A stretch of DNA of 64,000 bases from Actinomadura sp. NBRC 104412 (lineage in GTDB: Bacteria; Actinomycetota; Actinomycetes; Streptosporangiales; Streptosporangiaceae), in assembly GCF_030269515.1 (NCBI RefSeq), contig NZ_BSTM01000002.1:1-64000 (forward strand), given 5' to 3'. The position numbers and the translations under genes were made by a program. Positions 36,341-44,933 of the stretch are shown here, in pieces (position 1 is the first letter of the stretch; each line of letters begins with the position of its first letter). The notes under the pieces were generated by a model, which worked only from the letters and a program-made list of their open reading frames with translations, was not told the DNA's origin and ran no database searches.

Positions 36341-37657
36341 ATGTCCACCGATCCTGTGACCGCCGACGACGTGCTGCGCGTGGCGTCCTTCCGCGACCGA
36401 GCCCCGGCCCGGCAGGCGATGGTCATCGCGCACGTCTACCACCTGCTCGCCCGTGACCTGGGGGCGCGTGCCGGACGGGACGAGGCCAATTGGTTCGCGT
36501 TCGCGACCTGGAGCTCCAAGGCGATCGCGGAGGGCCTCGACCTGTCCGACGGCTCGCCCTTCCTGGCGGGCCTGGCCGCCAGGCTGGGGCTGCCGCCGTG
36601 GTGCGCACGCCCGTTCCGCGCGCTGACGCTGCGGCTGCTCGGCCCCAGCTACCAGCTCGGCCTGACCCTGGCCAACCGGATGATCTTCCTGGAGACCGGC
36701 AGCCTGGCCGCGAGCCTGTGGCGGGACGGCCGCGCCGCGCCGCTGGCGGTGCGCTCGCGACGCCCCGGGCCCGGCGAGCCGGTCGAGGTCCGCCCGGTGT
36801 TCCTCAGCGACCTGGTCGCGCCCGCCGACGAGGCGTACCTGGACGCGGTGTCGTCCCTCCTCACGCGTGCCGCCGGGACGCGGGACGCGCGGCTCCGCGC
36901 CGAGCTGGTGTTCGGCGCGAACATCGCGATGTCGGCGTACGAGCAGGCGCGGGCGCAGAAGGCGCTGGAGCTGGTGCTCTACCGTCCCGTGCGCTGGGTC
37001 ATGCGGGCCTCGTGGCGGACGCTGCTGGCGATGGTGACGCGGCGCCCGTTCCACCGCCTGGCGCTCTACACCCAGCCGCACGAGTGCGTCCCCTGGCCGG
37101 TCCGGGTCGCGGAGTCGCTGTGGGCCCGCCTCTACACGCGTTACATGGGGACGCTGCGCACACCCGTCAGCGAGATCCGGCTCAGCAAGCCGCTCAAGCC
37201 GCCGCCCGGTGCCGCGGCGCCGCCGCTGACCTGGCAGGTGCGGGACGCGGAGGTCCGCAAGCTGGTGGAGACGTTCGTCCCCGACCCGGACAGGGCCGAG
37301 GACGGCGTGGCCGACTGGCTGGACTACCCGGAGCGGATGCGCTTCATCGTCGCCTACTTCCGCGCCTACCTGGCCGTCCCCGAGATGTTCGGCCCGCCCT
37401 ACGGCCCTCCGCTGGCCGCCGAACTGGAGGCCGAGGCGGCGGCGGGGACGCTGCCCGAGCCGGTGCGCAGCGAGTGGTTCCGTAAGAAGATCGACCGCTA
37501 CGAGGACAGGGCGAGAAGGCCCGGCCTGCGCGGATGGGTGGTGCGCCGCTTCTACCGCTCGCCCGTCCGGTACGACCCCGACGCGCTGGAACTGGCGCGG
37601 ATCGACCTCGGCGCGCACGCCACCGCGCGGACGACCGCCCCGGAGCCGCGGCCATGA
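36341..37657 (+). CDS. Uncharacterised protein paired with a DUF2236 gene
   Basis: A 438-residue protein I cannot assign to a named family. It is mainly helical, with NWFAFATWSSKAIAEGL near residue 50, FRALTLRLLGPSYQLGLTLANR about 90-110, FGANIAMSAYEQARAQKALELVLYR-type helices about 190-220, and a C-terminal FRKKIDRYEDRARRP. No signal peptide or convincing membrane span is seen. The stop overlaps the next start as ATGA, so it is translationally coupled to the DUF2236 protein and probably works with it. ATG 36341 has GGGGTGA upstream. Confidence 0.7.
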   Translation: MSTDPVTADDVLRVASFRDRAPARQAMVIAHVYHLLARDLGARAGRDEANWFAFATWSSKAIAEGLDLSDGSPFLAGLAARLGLPPWCARPFRALTLRLLGPSYQLGLTLANRMIFLETGSLAASLWRDGRAAPLAVRSRRPGPGEPVEVRPVFLSDLVAPADEAYLDAVSSLLTRAAGTRDARLRAELVFGANIAMSAYEQARAQKALELVLYRPVRWVMRASWRTLLAMVTRRPFHRLALYTQPHECVPWPVRVAESLWARLYTRYMGTLRTPVSEIRLSKPLKPPPGAAAPPLTWQVRDAEVRKLVETFVPDPDRAEDGVADWLDYPERMRFIVAYFRAYLAVPEMFGPPYGPPLAAELEAEAAAGTLPEPVRSEWFRKKIDRYEDRARRPGLRGWVVRRFYRSPVRYDPDALELARIDLGAHATARTTAPEPRP

Positions 37658-38955
37658 CGCGGACGACGCCGGCGCGGTGGACGCGTGAGGAGTTCGAGCG
37701 GCTGCGCCACGCCGGTGACCCCGAGGTCGACGAGGCGGCGGTCGCCTACCTGCGCGACCACCCCGAGCTCGGCGACGCCCGCGCCGCCGTCGGCGCCGTG
37801 ATCCGCGAGCTGGGGGACGCCAGGCGCCGTGCCCGCGGCGGCGCCGCCGTCCCGTCACGGGACGCCGCCTCCATCCTGGACGAGCTGGGCGGCGACCGGG
37901 ACCTGCCGGACTGGGCGCGCGACGACGCCGAGATCGAGCGCGGCCAGCGGGTCTTCCACGACAACGGCCTCTACCAGGCCGCGGTGCTGTACTGCGCGTG
38001 CCTCCCGCTGGCCTACGCGCACGAGTCCAGCGCCATCGTCCTGGCGGGCGTCTCCGACCTGGGCACCCGGAACCTGACCCGCCGCGTCGCCGAGACCGGG
38101 CAGATGCTCGTCGACGTGATGGCGCTGCGCGGCCCGGACACCCTCCGCCCCGGCGGGCCCGGCCACACCTCGGCGGTGGGCCTGCGCGTCCTGCACGCGT
38201 TCGTCCGCGCGCTGGTGCGGGAACGCCGGCGGGCCGGGAAGTGGAACCCGGACTGGGACGGCGAGCGTCACGGCGCCCCGGTCAACCAGGAGCTCCTGCT
38301 GGCCACGCTCATCGACTTCAGCGGCGTCACCTGGACGGCGATGGAACGCTTCGGGGTGGAGCTGTCCCGGGCCGACAAGGAGGCCAACCTCTACACCTGG
38401 AGCGTCTTCGGCCACCTGATGGGCGTGGCGTCCTGCCGCGAGAGGCCGCTGTCGCTCTCCGACGCCGACGAGATCATGGCGTACTTCAGCGGTACGCTCG
38501 GCACCTGCGAGGAGGGCCGGCGGCTGATGGCGGCGCTGCTCGCCGAGATGGAGTCGTTCATGCCGCTGGGGTGGCGCAAGCTGCCCCGCAGCCTGATCCA
38601 CTGGATCTTCCGGGACTGGGGGGACGGCGTCGAGCGCGTGCCCGGCCTGCTGGCGGTGCCCCGGCCCGCCTGGTGGTCGGTGCCGCTGTTCGGCCTCGCC
38701 CGGTTCCTGCGCCGTCACGAGCGGATCCCCGACCCGGTGCGCCCGGTGATCCGGATGCTGATGCGCAAGGCCGGGAGGTGCGCGATCCTATGGTTCACCG
38801 ACCATTTCGCCGAGGGGCGCGCGCCGTTCCGGATCCCTCCGGAGCTGGCCCGCTCCTGGCGGATCCGGCGGGCCGGACGGATACGCCGGCGGACGCGGCG
38901 CGCGGTGCGCGGCTCCCTGGGCAGGCGCCCGGCCCTGTCCGCGAACACCCCCTAG
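37654..38955 (+). CDS. DUF2236 / MpaB-like oxygenase family protein
   Basis: A 433-residue protein with the DUF2236 (latex-clearing protein/MpaB) core: RGQRVFHDNGLYQAAVLYCA, AYAHESSAIVLAGVSDLG and RRVAETGQMLVDVM in the middle, and FSGVTWTAMERFGVELSRAD further on. Characterised relatives are haem-containing, e.g. Lcp, which cleaves polyisoprene. Here the substrate is unknown. The start ATG 37654 overlaps the upstream stop, and the first 90 residues are a charged extension. The C-terminus is strongly basic (RRAGRIRRRTRR), perhaps for membrane association. Haem binding is inferred from family only. Confidence 0.8.
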   Translation: MTRTTPARWTREEFERLRHAGDPEVDEAAVAYLRDHPELGDARAAVGAVIRELGDARRRARGGAAVPSRDAASILDELGGDRDLPDWARDDAEIERGQRVFHDNGLYQAAVLYCACLPLAYAHESSAIVLAGVSDLGTRNLTRRVAETGQMLVDVMALRGPDTLRPGGPGHTSAVGLRVLHAFVRALVRERRRAGKWNPDWDGERHGAPVNQELLLATLIDFSGVTWTAMERFGVELSRADKEANLYTWSVFGHLMGVASCRERPLSLSDADEIMAYFSGTLGTCEEGRRLMAALLAEMESFMPLGWRKLPRSLIHWIFRDWGDGVERVPGLLAVPRPAWWSVPLFGLARFLRRHERIPDPVRPVIRMLMRKAGRCAILWFTDHFAEGRAPFRIPPELARSWRIRRAGRIRRRTRRAVRGSLGRRPALSANTP

Positions 38956-39026
38956 CCCCCGCCCGCAGACACAGCCCAGCGAAACCCCTGGATTTCGCCT
39001 TCAGAACCCGCCATGTGTGAGCCCGC

Positions 39027-42000
39027 GTGAGTCCCAAGCGAGAACCGGGGGCCGTGACGACGGCCACCGTCCTGTGCGCCGACATCGTCGGCTCGTCCGG
39101 GGTCCCGAACGTGGAGCGGCTGCTGCGCTCGGCCGCCACGGCGTACGGCGCGGTGTCCCTCCAGCGCCGGGGCGGCGGGCTGCTGGCGGTGTTCGAGTCC
39201 GTCGCCGCCGGGCTCGGCGCGGCGCTGGCCGCCGAGCGCGAACTGGCCGGTGAGAAACGGTGGGCGCCCGCGCCCGTCGCGGTCCGCGCCGCCTTGAGCG
39301 TCGGCGATGTCACCTGGGACGAGGAGGGCGTCCGTGGCAGGCCCCTGGCCGAGGCGGCGCGGCTGGTGAGCACGGCGGACAGCGGCCAGGTGCTGTGCAC
39401 CGACCAGGTGCGCGGCCTGGCGGCCCTCGGGGATCCCGACCTTCCCTTCGGCGATCTGGACGAGCCGCGGGTCCACGAGTTCCGGTGGCGGGACGCGCGC
39501 CTCGCGGACCACGAACCGCTGCCCCCGTGGCTGGACGAGCGGCATCCACCCGGCGTGGTCGGCCGCGAGACGGAGCTGGCCGAGTTACGGGCGGAACTGT
39601 CGGCGGCCGAGGCCGGCACCCGTACCGTCCTCGTCACCGGTGAACGGGGCGAGGGCAAGACCGGCCTGCTGTCGGCCGTCGCGCGGGAGGCGGTGCGCCG
39701 CGGCTTCACGGTCCTGGCCGGGCGCTGCCACGACCCCGCCCGGGAGGCGTACGAGCCGATCGCGGGCGCCGTCCGGCGGCTGGCGGGCACCTCCGCGGTG
39801 CGGCTGCTGCGCGCCGGGGTGGCCGAGGCGGAGGAGTGCCGGCAACTGGCCAGGCTGGCGCCCGCGCTGTCCGGGCCGCCGCTGGGGATGACCGTCCCGC
39901 CCGACGACGATCCGGTCTCCGACCGCTACCGGCTGGTCCGCGCGACGCGGACGCTGATCGAGCGGCTGGCGCGGGTGCGCCCGGTGCTGCTGGTGGTGGA
40001 CGACCTGCACCGCGCCTCGGCCGGGTCCCTGGAGATCCTGCGCTCGCTGCGCTGGGACGAGTCGCCGCCCAGGCTTCTGGTGCTGGTCACCGCGCGTCCC
40101 GGCCAGGGGGTGCGGCCGCGCGGCCTCGACCGCCGCGTCGCGCTGCGCCCCCGCAGGTTCGACCGCGCGCAGATCGCCGCGATCCTGGCCGCCGCGCCGG
40201 ACGTGAGGCTCGCCGACCCGGAGGCGGACGCGGCCCGGCTGCACCACCGGACCGGCGGCGACGCGCTGCTGGTCACCGAGGTGGTGCGGGAGCTGATGGC
40301 GGGCCGCGACCTGGACGAGGTGCCGGTGGCCGACTCGGCCGCCCGCATGGTCGCCGACCGGCTGGACCGGCTGTCGCCCCGCGCCCGCGCCGTGGCGGAC
40401 CTGCTGGCCGTGGGTGGGCGGATGCGGCACGAGACGCTGCGGGCCGGGCTCGGGTTCGACGGCGTCCAGTTCGCCGGGGCGGTCGCGGAGATGACCGCGG
40501 CCGGGCTGGTGACCCAGACCGCGCGCTGGAACCTCCAGTTCTCGCACGAACCGACCCGCGAGGCCGTGTACGCGGCGCTGCCGGAGTCCCGGGCGGCGGA
40601 GCTGCACGGGCGGGTGGCCGACCTGCTCCTCGAACACGAGGCGCGGACGCTGGGGGCCCGCCCGTACGTCCTGGCGGGGCATCTGCTGCGCGCCGCGCGC
40701 GCGAGCGGCGAGATCGGCCGCGTGCGGCAGGCGATCGACGCGGTCGGCCGCGCCGCCGAGGAGGCGCTGTCCCGGCTCGCCCACGCCGAGGCCGTGACCT
40801 GGTACGAGGGCCTGCTGGACCTGCTCGACCTGGACCCCGGCACCTCGGCCGGGCGGCGCGCCGAGACGCTGGCGGCGTGCGGCCGGGCGATGTGGCTGGC
40901 GGGAGACTCCCGGTCGTGGCGGACGCTGCAGAGCGCCGTGGAACCGGCCCGCCGGAGCGGGCGGGACGACCTGATCGTGGCCGTGGCCTCCACCGGTGAC
41001 CGCGGCTTCTTCAGCACGACCGCGGTGACCGACCCGGACAGGATCGCGCTGCTGGAGGAGGCGCTGCGCCTGGTCGACCCGGCCGACCTGCGTACCAGGG
41101 CACTCCTCACCGCACAGCTCGCCGCCGAGCTGACCTGGGCGTATCCCGGTGGGGGGACGACCCCCCACACCCCCCGGCAGGGGGACGGTGGGGGGACGAC
41201 CCCCCACACCCCCCGGCAAGGGGACGGCGAGCGGCGCTTCGCCCTGAGCGATGTGGCGCTGGGCTGGGCGCGGGCGGCCGGTGACCCGCGCATCCTGGTG
41301 CGGGTGCTGGGGCTGCGGAACCTGACGGTCGTCCCGGAGGGCACCCCGGAACGGCGCCGCGCCGAGACCGAGGAGATGCTGGCGGCGGCCCGCGCGACCG
41401 GGGACGACCTGGCGCTGTTCCACGCGACCTTCCAGGGCGTCTCCGGGATCCTGGACACCGGCGACACCGAGGAGGTCACCCGCTGGCTGGACCGGGCGGG
41501 CGAGCTGGCCGGACGGCTGGCGCAGCCGCACCTGTTCTGGCTGGTCTCCTTCTCCCGGGCCTCGCTGCTGCTGATGCGCGGGCGCATCGAGGAGGCGGAG
41601 AGCGAGGCCGAGCGGGCGCTGAGGCTCGGCCTGGAGATCGGGCGGGAGTACGAGGCGCCCGCGTTCTTCGCCGAGCAGACCGGCGAGATCCGCAGGCTGC
41701 GCGGCCGTCTCGGCGAGGTACGGGACGCGGTCCACCGCGCCGTCGAGGACCGCATGCCCGACCCGGCGCACGTCCTCCTGCGCTTCCTCACCGAACTGGA
41801 CGACGAGGCGGCCGGTCCGGTGCTGCGCCGGATCGTCGCCGAGCACGGCGTCATCCCGCCGCGCAACCTGGCGCAACGTCCCGCCCTGGACAACCTGGCG
41901 CTCGCCGCGTCCCGCCAGGGCGCCGACGACCTGCTCGACCCCCTCTACAAGGCGCTGGAGCCGCACGGCGACACGTACGGGCACTCCGCGGTCGCGCACC

Positions 42001-42269
42001 ACTGCGGCCACCACTACCTGGCCCACCTCGCCGCGGCGTCCGGGAACCCCGCGCTGGCGGCCGAGCACTTCGAGGCGGCCGCGGCCGTCCACGAACGCTG
42101 CTCGGTGCCGCTGCTGATGGCCGAGTCCCTGCTGGACTGGGCCGACCTGGACGCCCGTACGCCCGGCACGGCACTGGCACCGCCCGGCCTGCGCGAACGG
42201 GCCGCCGGTCTGCTGACCGGCCGCGGCGCCGCCCTCCTGGAACGGCGCCTGTCAGGCACCGGGCGTTGA
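39027..42269 (+). CDS. Large cyclase-like/AAA ATPase regulator with TPR-like C-terminus
   Basis: A 1080-residue protein. Residues 10-160 resemble a class III adenylate cyclase domain (TVLCADIVGSSG) but without obvious catalytic aspartates beyond the first, so probably inactive. Residues 175-480 are a STAND-type ATPase with Walker A GERGEGKT (205-212) and Walker B PVLLVVDDLHR. The rest is TPR-like helical repeats. No LuxR HTH is present at the C-terminus, unlike many relatives. Two 39-bp palindromic repeats (41148-41225) insert two 13-residue units GGGTTPHTPRQGD. Leu187 is a TTA codon. GTG 39027 has no strong ribosome site. The 3' end overlaps the convergent LysR gene by 18 bases. Confidence 0.8.
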   Translation: MSPKREPGAVTTATVLCADIVGSSGVPNVERLLRSAATAYGAVSLQRRGGGLLAVFESVAAGLGAALAAERELAGEKRWAPAPVAVRAALSVGDVTWDEEGVRGRPLAEAARLVSTADSGQVLCTDQVRGLAALGDPDLPFGDLDEPRVHEFRWRDARLADHEPLPPWLDERHPPGVVGRETELAELRAELSAAEAGTRTVLVTGERGEGKTGLLSAVAREAVRRGFTVLAGRCHDPAREAYEPIAGAVRRLAGTSAVRLLRAGVAEAEECRQLARLAPALSGPPLGMTVPPDDDPVSDRYRLVRATRTLIERLARVRPVLLVVDDLHRASAGSLEILRSLRWDESPPRLLVLVTARPGQGVRPRGLDRRVALRPRRFDRAQIAAILAAAPDVRLADPEADAARLHHRTGGDALLVTEVVRELMAGRDLDEVPVADSAARMVADRLDRLSPRARAVADLLAVGGRMRHETLRAGLGFDGVQFAGAVAEMTAAGLVTQTARWNLQFSHEPTREAVYAALPESRAAELHGRVADLLLEHEARTLGARPYVLAGHLLRAARASGEIGRVRQAIDAVGRAAEEALSRLAHAEAVTWYEGLLDLLDLDPGTSAGRRAETLAACGRAMWLAGDSRSWRTLQSAVEPARRSGRDDLIVAVASTGDRGFFSTTAVTDPDRIALLEEALRLVDPADLRTRALLTAQLAAELTWAYPGGGTTPHTPRQGDGGGTTPHTPRQGDGERRFALSDVALGWARAAGDPRILVRVLGLRNLTVVPEGTPERRRAETEEMLAAARATGDDLALFHATFQGVSGILDTGDTEEVTRWLDRAGELAGRLAQPHLFWLVSFSRASLLLMRGRIEEAESEAERALRLGLEIGREYEAPAFFAEQTGEIRRLRGRLGEVRDAVHRAVEDRMPDPAHVLLRFLTELDDEAAGPVLRRIVAEHGVIPPRNLAQRPALDNLALAASRQGADDLLDPLYKALEPHGDTYGHSAVAHHCGHHYLAHLAAASGNPALAAEHFEAAAAVHERCSVPLLMAESLLDWADLDARTPGTALAPPGLRERAAGLLTGRGAALLERRLSGTGR
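41148..41225. repeat. Two 39-bp palindromic repeats inside a coding sequence
   Basis: Copies at 41148-41186 and 41187-41225 differ at one base. Each contains GTGGGGGG-ACGA-CCCCCCAC, a perfect 8-bp hairpin with a tetraloop, followed by ACCCCCCGGCA. Thirty-nine is a multiple of three, so the frame is preserved. The composition and hairpin-plus-ACCCCCC pattern resemble the repeat at 10487-10595. Confidence 0.92.
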
Positions 42270-43199
42270 GTTCCAGAGGGTCACGTACACCGGCGGGCGG
42301 AAACGGGACGGCGGGACCCCCGACCCCGGGGTCCGCATGATGTGCAGGGCGTCGGCGGTGGCCAGGAAGCGGCGGAACGCCCCGGCCAGCGGAGGCCTGC
42401 GCGCGGCGGCGAGCGTCGTGACGTGCCACCGGATCTCCACGGGCGTCGCGGCGGTGGGCACGATCCGCAGCTCGCCGCGCTGCACCCGATGCCCGACCAG
42501 ATGCGCCAGCGCGACGGCCAGCCCGTCGCCGTCCGAGGCGGCGGCCCACGCGGCGGTCTGGTTCGGGTAGACACGGACACGCTCCTCGGGGACCCTCAGG
42601 CGCCGCAGCAGCAGGCTGGTCTCGCTGGACGGGTCCGTGCCGGACGGGTCGACCAGCCACACCGGCGGCGGGCCGGGCCTCCCGCGCGGAGGCCCCACGG
42701 CGACCAGCCGGGCCCGGAACACCGGCTCGCTGACCAGGTCCGGCTCGTCCCCCAGGTCGGGGCCGAGCGCCACGTCCGCCAACCGGCTGTGCAGCAGCAC
42801 CGGCACCTCCTTGCCGGCCACCACGCCCGCGCTGCCGTCCACCTCCCGCGCCGAGCGCCTGGTGAACGTCTCCAGCAGGGGGGTGGCGACGAACTCGGCG
42901 ATCGCCGCCGTCGCCACCACCCGCAGCGTCTCCGGCGCGCCCCGCGCGGCCCGCACCGCCCCCTCGGCCTCCGCGCCGAGCGCCACCATTTGGGAGGCGA
43001 CCGGCAGGAGCCGCGCGCCTCCCGGGGTGAGCGCCATCCCGCCGGGGCCGCGTTCGATCAGCGGGTCGCCCAGGTGCTGCCGCAGCGCGGTCAGCGCCTG
43101 CGACACCGCGGGCTCGCTCACGCCCAGCGCGCGCGCCGCCTCCTTCACCGACCCGAGCCTGGCGACGAGCACGAACGCGCCGAGCTGGGTGAGGGTCAT
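42252..43199 (-). CDS. LysR family regulator, CutR-like, divergent from cox genes
   Basis: A 315-residue LysR-type regulator with the HTH at about 1-60 (MTLTQLGAFVLVARLGSVKE, SEPAVSQALTALRQHLG) and an effector domain from about 90. It is transcribed away from coxMSL across 147 bases. In mycobacteria the LysR regulator CutR sits in the same position before the CO dehydrogenase genes cutBCA and activates them, which supports the same role here. A dyad at 43223-43253 is a candidate binding site. Its 3' end overlaps the large regulator gene by 18 bases. Confidence 0.87.
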   Translation of the reverse strand: MTLTQLGAFVLVARLGSVKEAARALGVSEPAVSQALTALRQHLGDPLIERGPGGMALTPGGARLLPVASQMVALGAEAEGAVRAARGAPETLRVVATAAIAEFVATPLLETFTRRSAREVDGSAGVVAGKEVPVLLHSRLADVALGPDLGDEPDLVSEPVFRARLVAVGPPRGRPGPPPVWLVDPSGTDPSSETSLLLRRLRVPEERVRVYPNQTAAWAAASDGDGLAVALAHLVGHRVQRGELRIVPTAATPVEIRWHVTTLAAARRPPLAGAFRRFLATADALHIMRTPGSGVPPSRFRPPVYVTLWNSTPGA

Positions 43200-43222
43200 G
43201 CGCCCAGTCTGTCCCGTTCCGG

Positions 43223-43253
43223 CCGGCGGGTTAAGGGATCGGTTATTCGCCGG
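43223..43253. promoter_or_regulatory. Candidate LysR site in the cox promoter region
   Basis: CCGGCG (43223-43228) and CGCCGG (43248-43253) flank an AT-rich core with GGTTAA and GGTTAT half-sites. It lies 24 bases from the LysR start and 94 from coxM, a usual position for LysR-type divergent control. Confidence 0.45.
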
Positions 43254-43346
43254 TTGTGGCCGCCTCCGGCCCGGGATGACAATCCGGCCACGTTGCCACG
43301 GCCCGGGCATGCCCGTCCCGACCCCGTCCACCCCTGAGGGGGCGCC

Positions 43347-44216
43347 ATGCAGGTACCGGCAAGGTTCGAGTACGAACGCGCGACGAGCGTGGAGGAGGCG
43401 CTGGCCCTGCTCGCCCGGCACGGCCCCGAGGCGCGCGTCGTCGCGGGCGGGCACAGCCTGATCCCGATGATGAAGCTGCGCCTGGCCGAGCCCGAGGCGC
43501 TCATCGACATCAACGACGTGGAGGAGCTGTCCTCCATCAGGATCGACGGCGACATGCTGTGCGTCGGGGCCCTCGTCCGGCACGCGGAGCTGCTGGACTC
43601 GGCGGTGGCGGGCGAGCACTTCCCGATCCTGCACGACGCCGAGCGGGTGATCGCCGACCCGGTGGTGCGCAACCGCGGCACCGTGGGCGGCTCGCTGTGC
43701 CAGGCCGACCCGTCCGAGGACCTGTCCGCCGCGTTCGCCGCCCTGCGCGCCCTGGCGGTGATCCGCGGCCCGGGAGGCGAGCGGACCGTGCCGGTCCGCG
43801 AGTTCCACGTCGGCCCGTACGAGACGGTCGTCGAACCCGGCGAGCTGCTGACCGAGCTGCGCGTCCCGATCCGCCCCGGAGGTTCGAGCGCGTACGAGAA
43901 GGTCGAGCGGCGCGTCGGCGACTGGCCGCTGGCCGCCGCCGGCGCCGCGCTCCGCCTGGACGCGGACGGCCGGATCGCCGAGGCCGGGATCGGGCTCACC
44001 GCCGTCGGCGCCGAGCACTTCGTCGCCGCCGAGGCCGAGGACGCGCTGCGCGGCGCCGAGCCGTCCGACGCGGCCTTCGCCGAGGCGGGGCGGCTCGCCG
44101 CCGAGCACTGCTCCCCGTCGTCCGACCAGCGCGGCCCCGCCGACTACAAGCGGCACCTGGCCGGCGAACTGACCATCCGCGCGCTCCGCCGCGCCTACGA
44201 GAGGTGCCGCGTATGA
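43347..44216 (+). CDS. coxM: Aerobic carbon monoxide dehydrogenase, FAD (medium) subunit
   Basis: A 289-residue FAD-binding protein of the molybdopterin dehydrogenase family. The FAD loops VAGGHSLIPMMKLRL (about 33-47) and RNRGTVGGSLCQADPSEDL (about 109-127) are the two hallmark motifs of CoxM; the C-terminal domain follows from about 175. It passes electrons from the iron-sulfur subunit to the quinone pool through FAD. It opens a tightly packed M-S-L order, which is the form I arrangement, and its stop overlaps the coxS start as ATGA. Confidence 0.93.
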   Translation: MQVPARFEYERATSVEEALALLARHGPEARVVAGGHSLIPMMKLRLAEPEALIDINDVEELSSIRIDGDMLCVGALVRHAELLDSAVAGEHFPILHDAERVIADPVVRNRGTVGGSLCQADPSEDLSAAFAALRALAVIRGPGGERTVPVREFHVGPYETVVEPGELLTELRVPIRPGGSSAYEKVERRVGDWPLAAAGAALRLDADGRIAEAGIGLTAVGAEHFVAAEAEDALRGAEPSDAAFAEAGRLAAEHCSPSSDQRGPADYKRHLAGELTIRALRRAYERCRV

Positions 44217-44719
44217 ACATCACGGTGACCGTGAACGGGCAGGCGTACACACGCGACGTGGAGCCGCGCCTGCTGCTGGTCCACTTCTTGCGGGACGAGC
44301 TGGGGCTCACCGGCACGCACTGGGGCTGCGACACCTCCAACTGCGGCGCCTGCGTGGTCTGGCTGGACGAGGTGCCGGTCAAGTCCTGCACGGTGCTGGC
44401 GGTGATGGCGTCCGGCAAACAGGTCCGCACCGTCGAGGGCCTGGAACGCGACGGCGTCCTCGACCCGGTGCAGCAGGGGTTCAGCGAGTGCCACGGCCTC
44501 CAGTGCGGGTTCTGCACGCCGGGCATGATGATGACGGCCCGGTGGCTGCTGGACCACCGCCCCGACCCGTCCGAGCCCGAGATCCGCGAAGCGCTGTCCG
44601 GGCAGATCTGCCGGTGCACCGGCTACGAGAACATCGTCCGCGCCGTCCGCTGGGCGGCGGAACACCCGGCCGCGGAAACCGAGGGAGCGGCCCTCAGCCC
44701 GGACAAGGCGGCGCCATGA
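44213..44719 (+). CDS. coxS: Aerobic carbon monoxide dehydrogenase, [2Fe-2S] (small) subunit
   Basis: A 168-residue iron-sulfur protein. Plant-type cluster ligands Cys39, Cys44, Cys47 and Cys59 lie in GCDTSNCGACVVW and VKSC; the second cluster uses Cys98, Cys101, Cys133 and Cys135 (LQCGFCTPG, ICRCTGYENI). It relays electrons from the molybdenum site in CoxL to FAD in CoxM. The last residues (LSPDKAAP) are encoded by the first part of a 107-bp tandem repeat, and the stop codon overlaps a start codon (ATGA at 44716) that opens a short chained reading frame rather than coxL itself. Confidence 0.95.
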   Translation: MNITVTVNGQAYTRDVEPRLLLVHFLRDELGLTGTHWGCDTSNCGACVVWLDEVPVKSCTVLAVMASGKQVRTVEGLERDGVLDPVQQGFSECHGLQCGFCTPGMMMTARWLLDHRPDPSEPEIREALSGQICRCTGYENIVRAVRWAAEHPAAETEGAALSPDKAAP

Positions 44720-44932
44720 CGTGCTTATGGTCGCGGCTTCGCCGCTCGGGGTCTTGGCGCTGTGGCGCCTTGTCTTCCTTCGTCGTTCGTTCCTCTCTCC
44801 TCAGTCCAGACAAGGCGGCGCCATGACGTGTTCATGGTCGCGGCTTCGCCGCTCCGGGTCTTGGCGCTGTGGCGCCTTGTCTTCCCTCGTCGTTCGTTCC
44901 TCACTCCTCAGTCCAGACAAGGCGGCGCCATG
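44693..44932. repeat. 107-bp tandem repeat between coxS and coxL (two copies plus a partial third)
   Basis: CTCAG-Y-CC-R-GACAAGGCGGCGCCATGAC recurs at 44693, 44800 and 44907, a period of exactly 107. The two full copies differ at only a handful of positions. Each copy contains hairpins GCGGC-TTC-GCCGC and GGCGC-TGTG-GCGCC, and a CCTTGT that can pair with the ACAAGG in front of its own ATG. Confidence 0.95.
44716..44826 (+). CDS. 36-residue mini-ORF 1, chained between coxS and coxL
   Basis: The frame opens at the ATG whose TGA ends coxS and closes with a TGA at 44824-44826 that overlaps the ATG of the next identical frame. The product has 36 residues, basic in the first half (WSRLRRSGSWRCG) and ending LLSPDKAAP, the same end as CoxS. 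Whether the peptide matters or only its translation does is unknown; the overlaps would let a ribosome move from coxS to coxL. AAGG before the ATG is a weak ribosome site. Confidence 0.5.
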   Translation: MTCLWSRLRRSGSWRCGALSSFVVRSSLLSPDKAAP

Positions 44933-44933
44933 A
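44823..44933 (+). CDS. 36-residue mini-ORF 2, chained between coxS and coxL
   Basis: Second copy of the same frame, product differing from mini-ORF 1 only at residues 4 and 22. It starts inside the stop of mini-ORF 1 (ATGA) and its stop overlaps the coxL start (ATGA at 44930). Together the two frames form an uninterrupted chain of stop-start overlaps from coxS to coxL. Confidence 0.5.
   Translation: MTCSWSRLRRSGSWRCGALSSLVVRSSLLSPDKAAP

Noticed and set aside
41148..41225. Possible CRISPR or attachment site
   Set aside because: Copies are adjacent without spacers, within an open coding frame, and no integrase or tRNA is nearby.
35538..44000. Long minus-strand frames antisense to the DUF2236, ATPase regulator and cox genes
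   Set aside because: High-GC third positions keep antisense frames open; translations are rich in Arg, Gly, Asp and His with no motif.
44693..44932. Possible CRISPR array at the coxS-coxL repeats
   Set aside because: The units are contiguous 107-bp copies without unique spacers and no cas genes are present.
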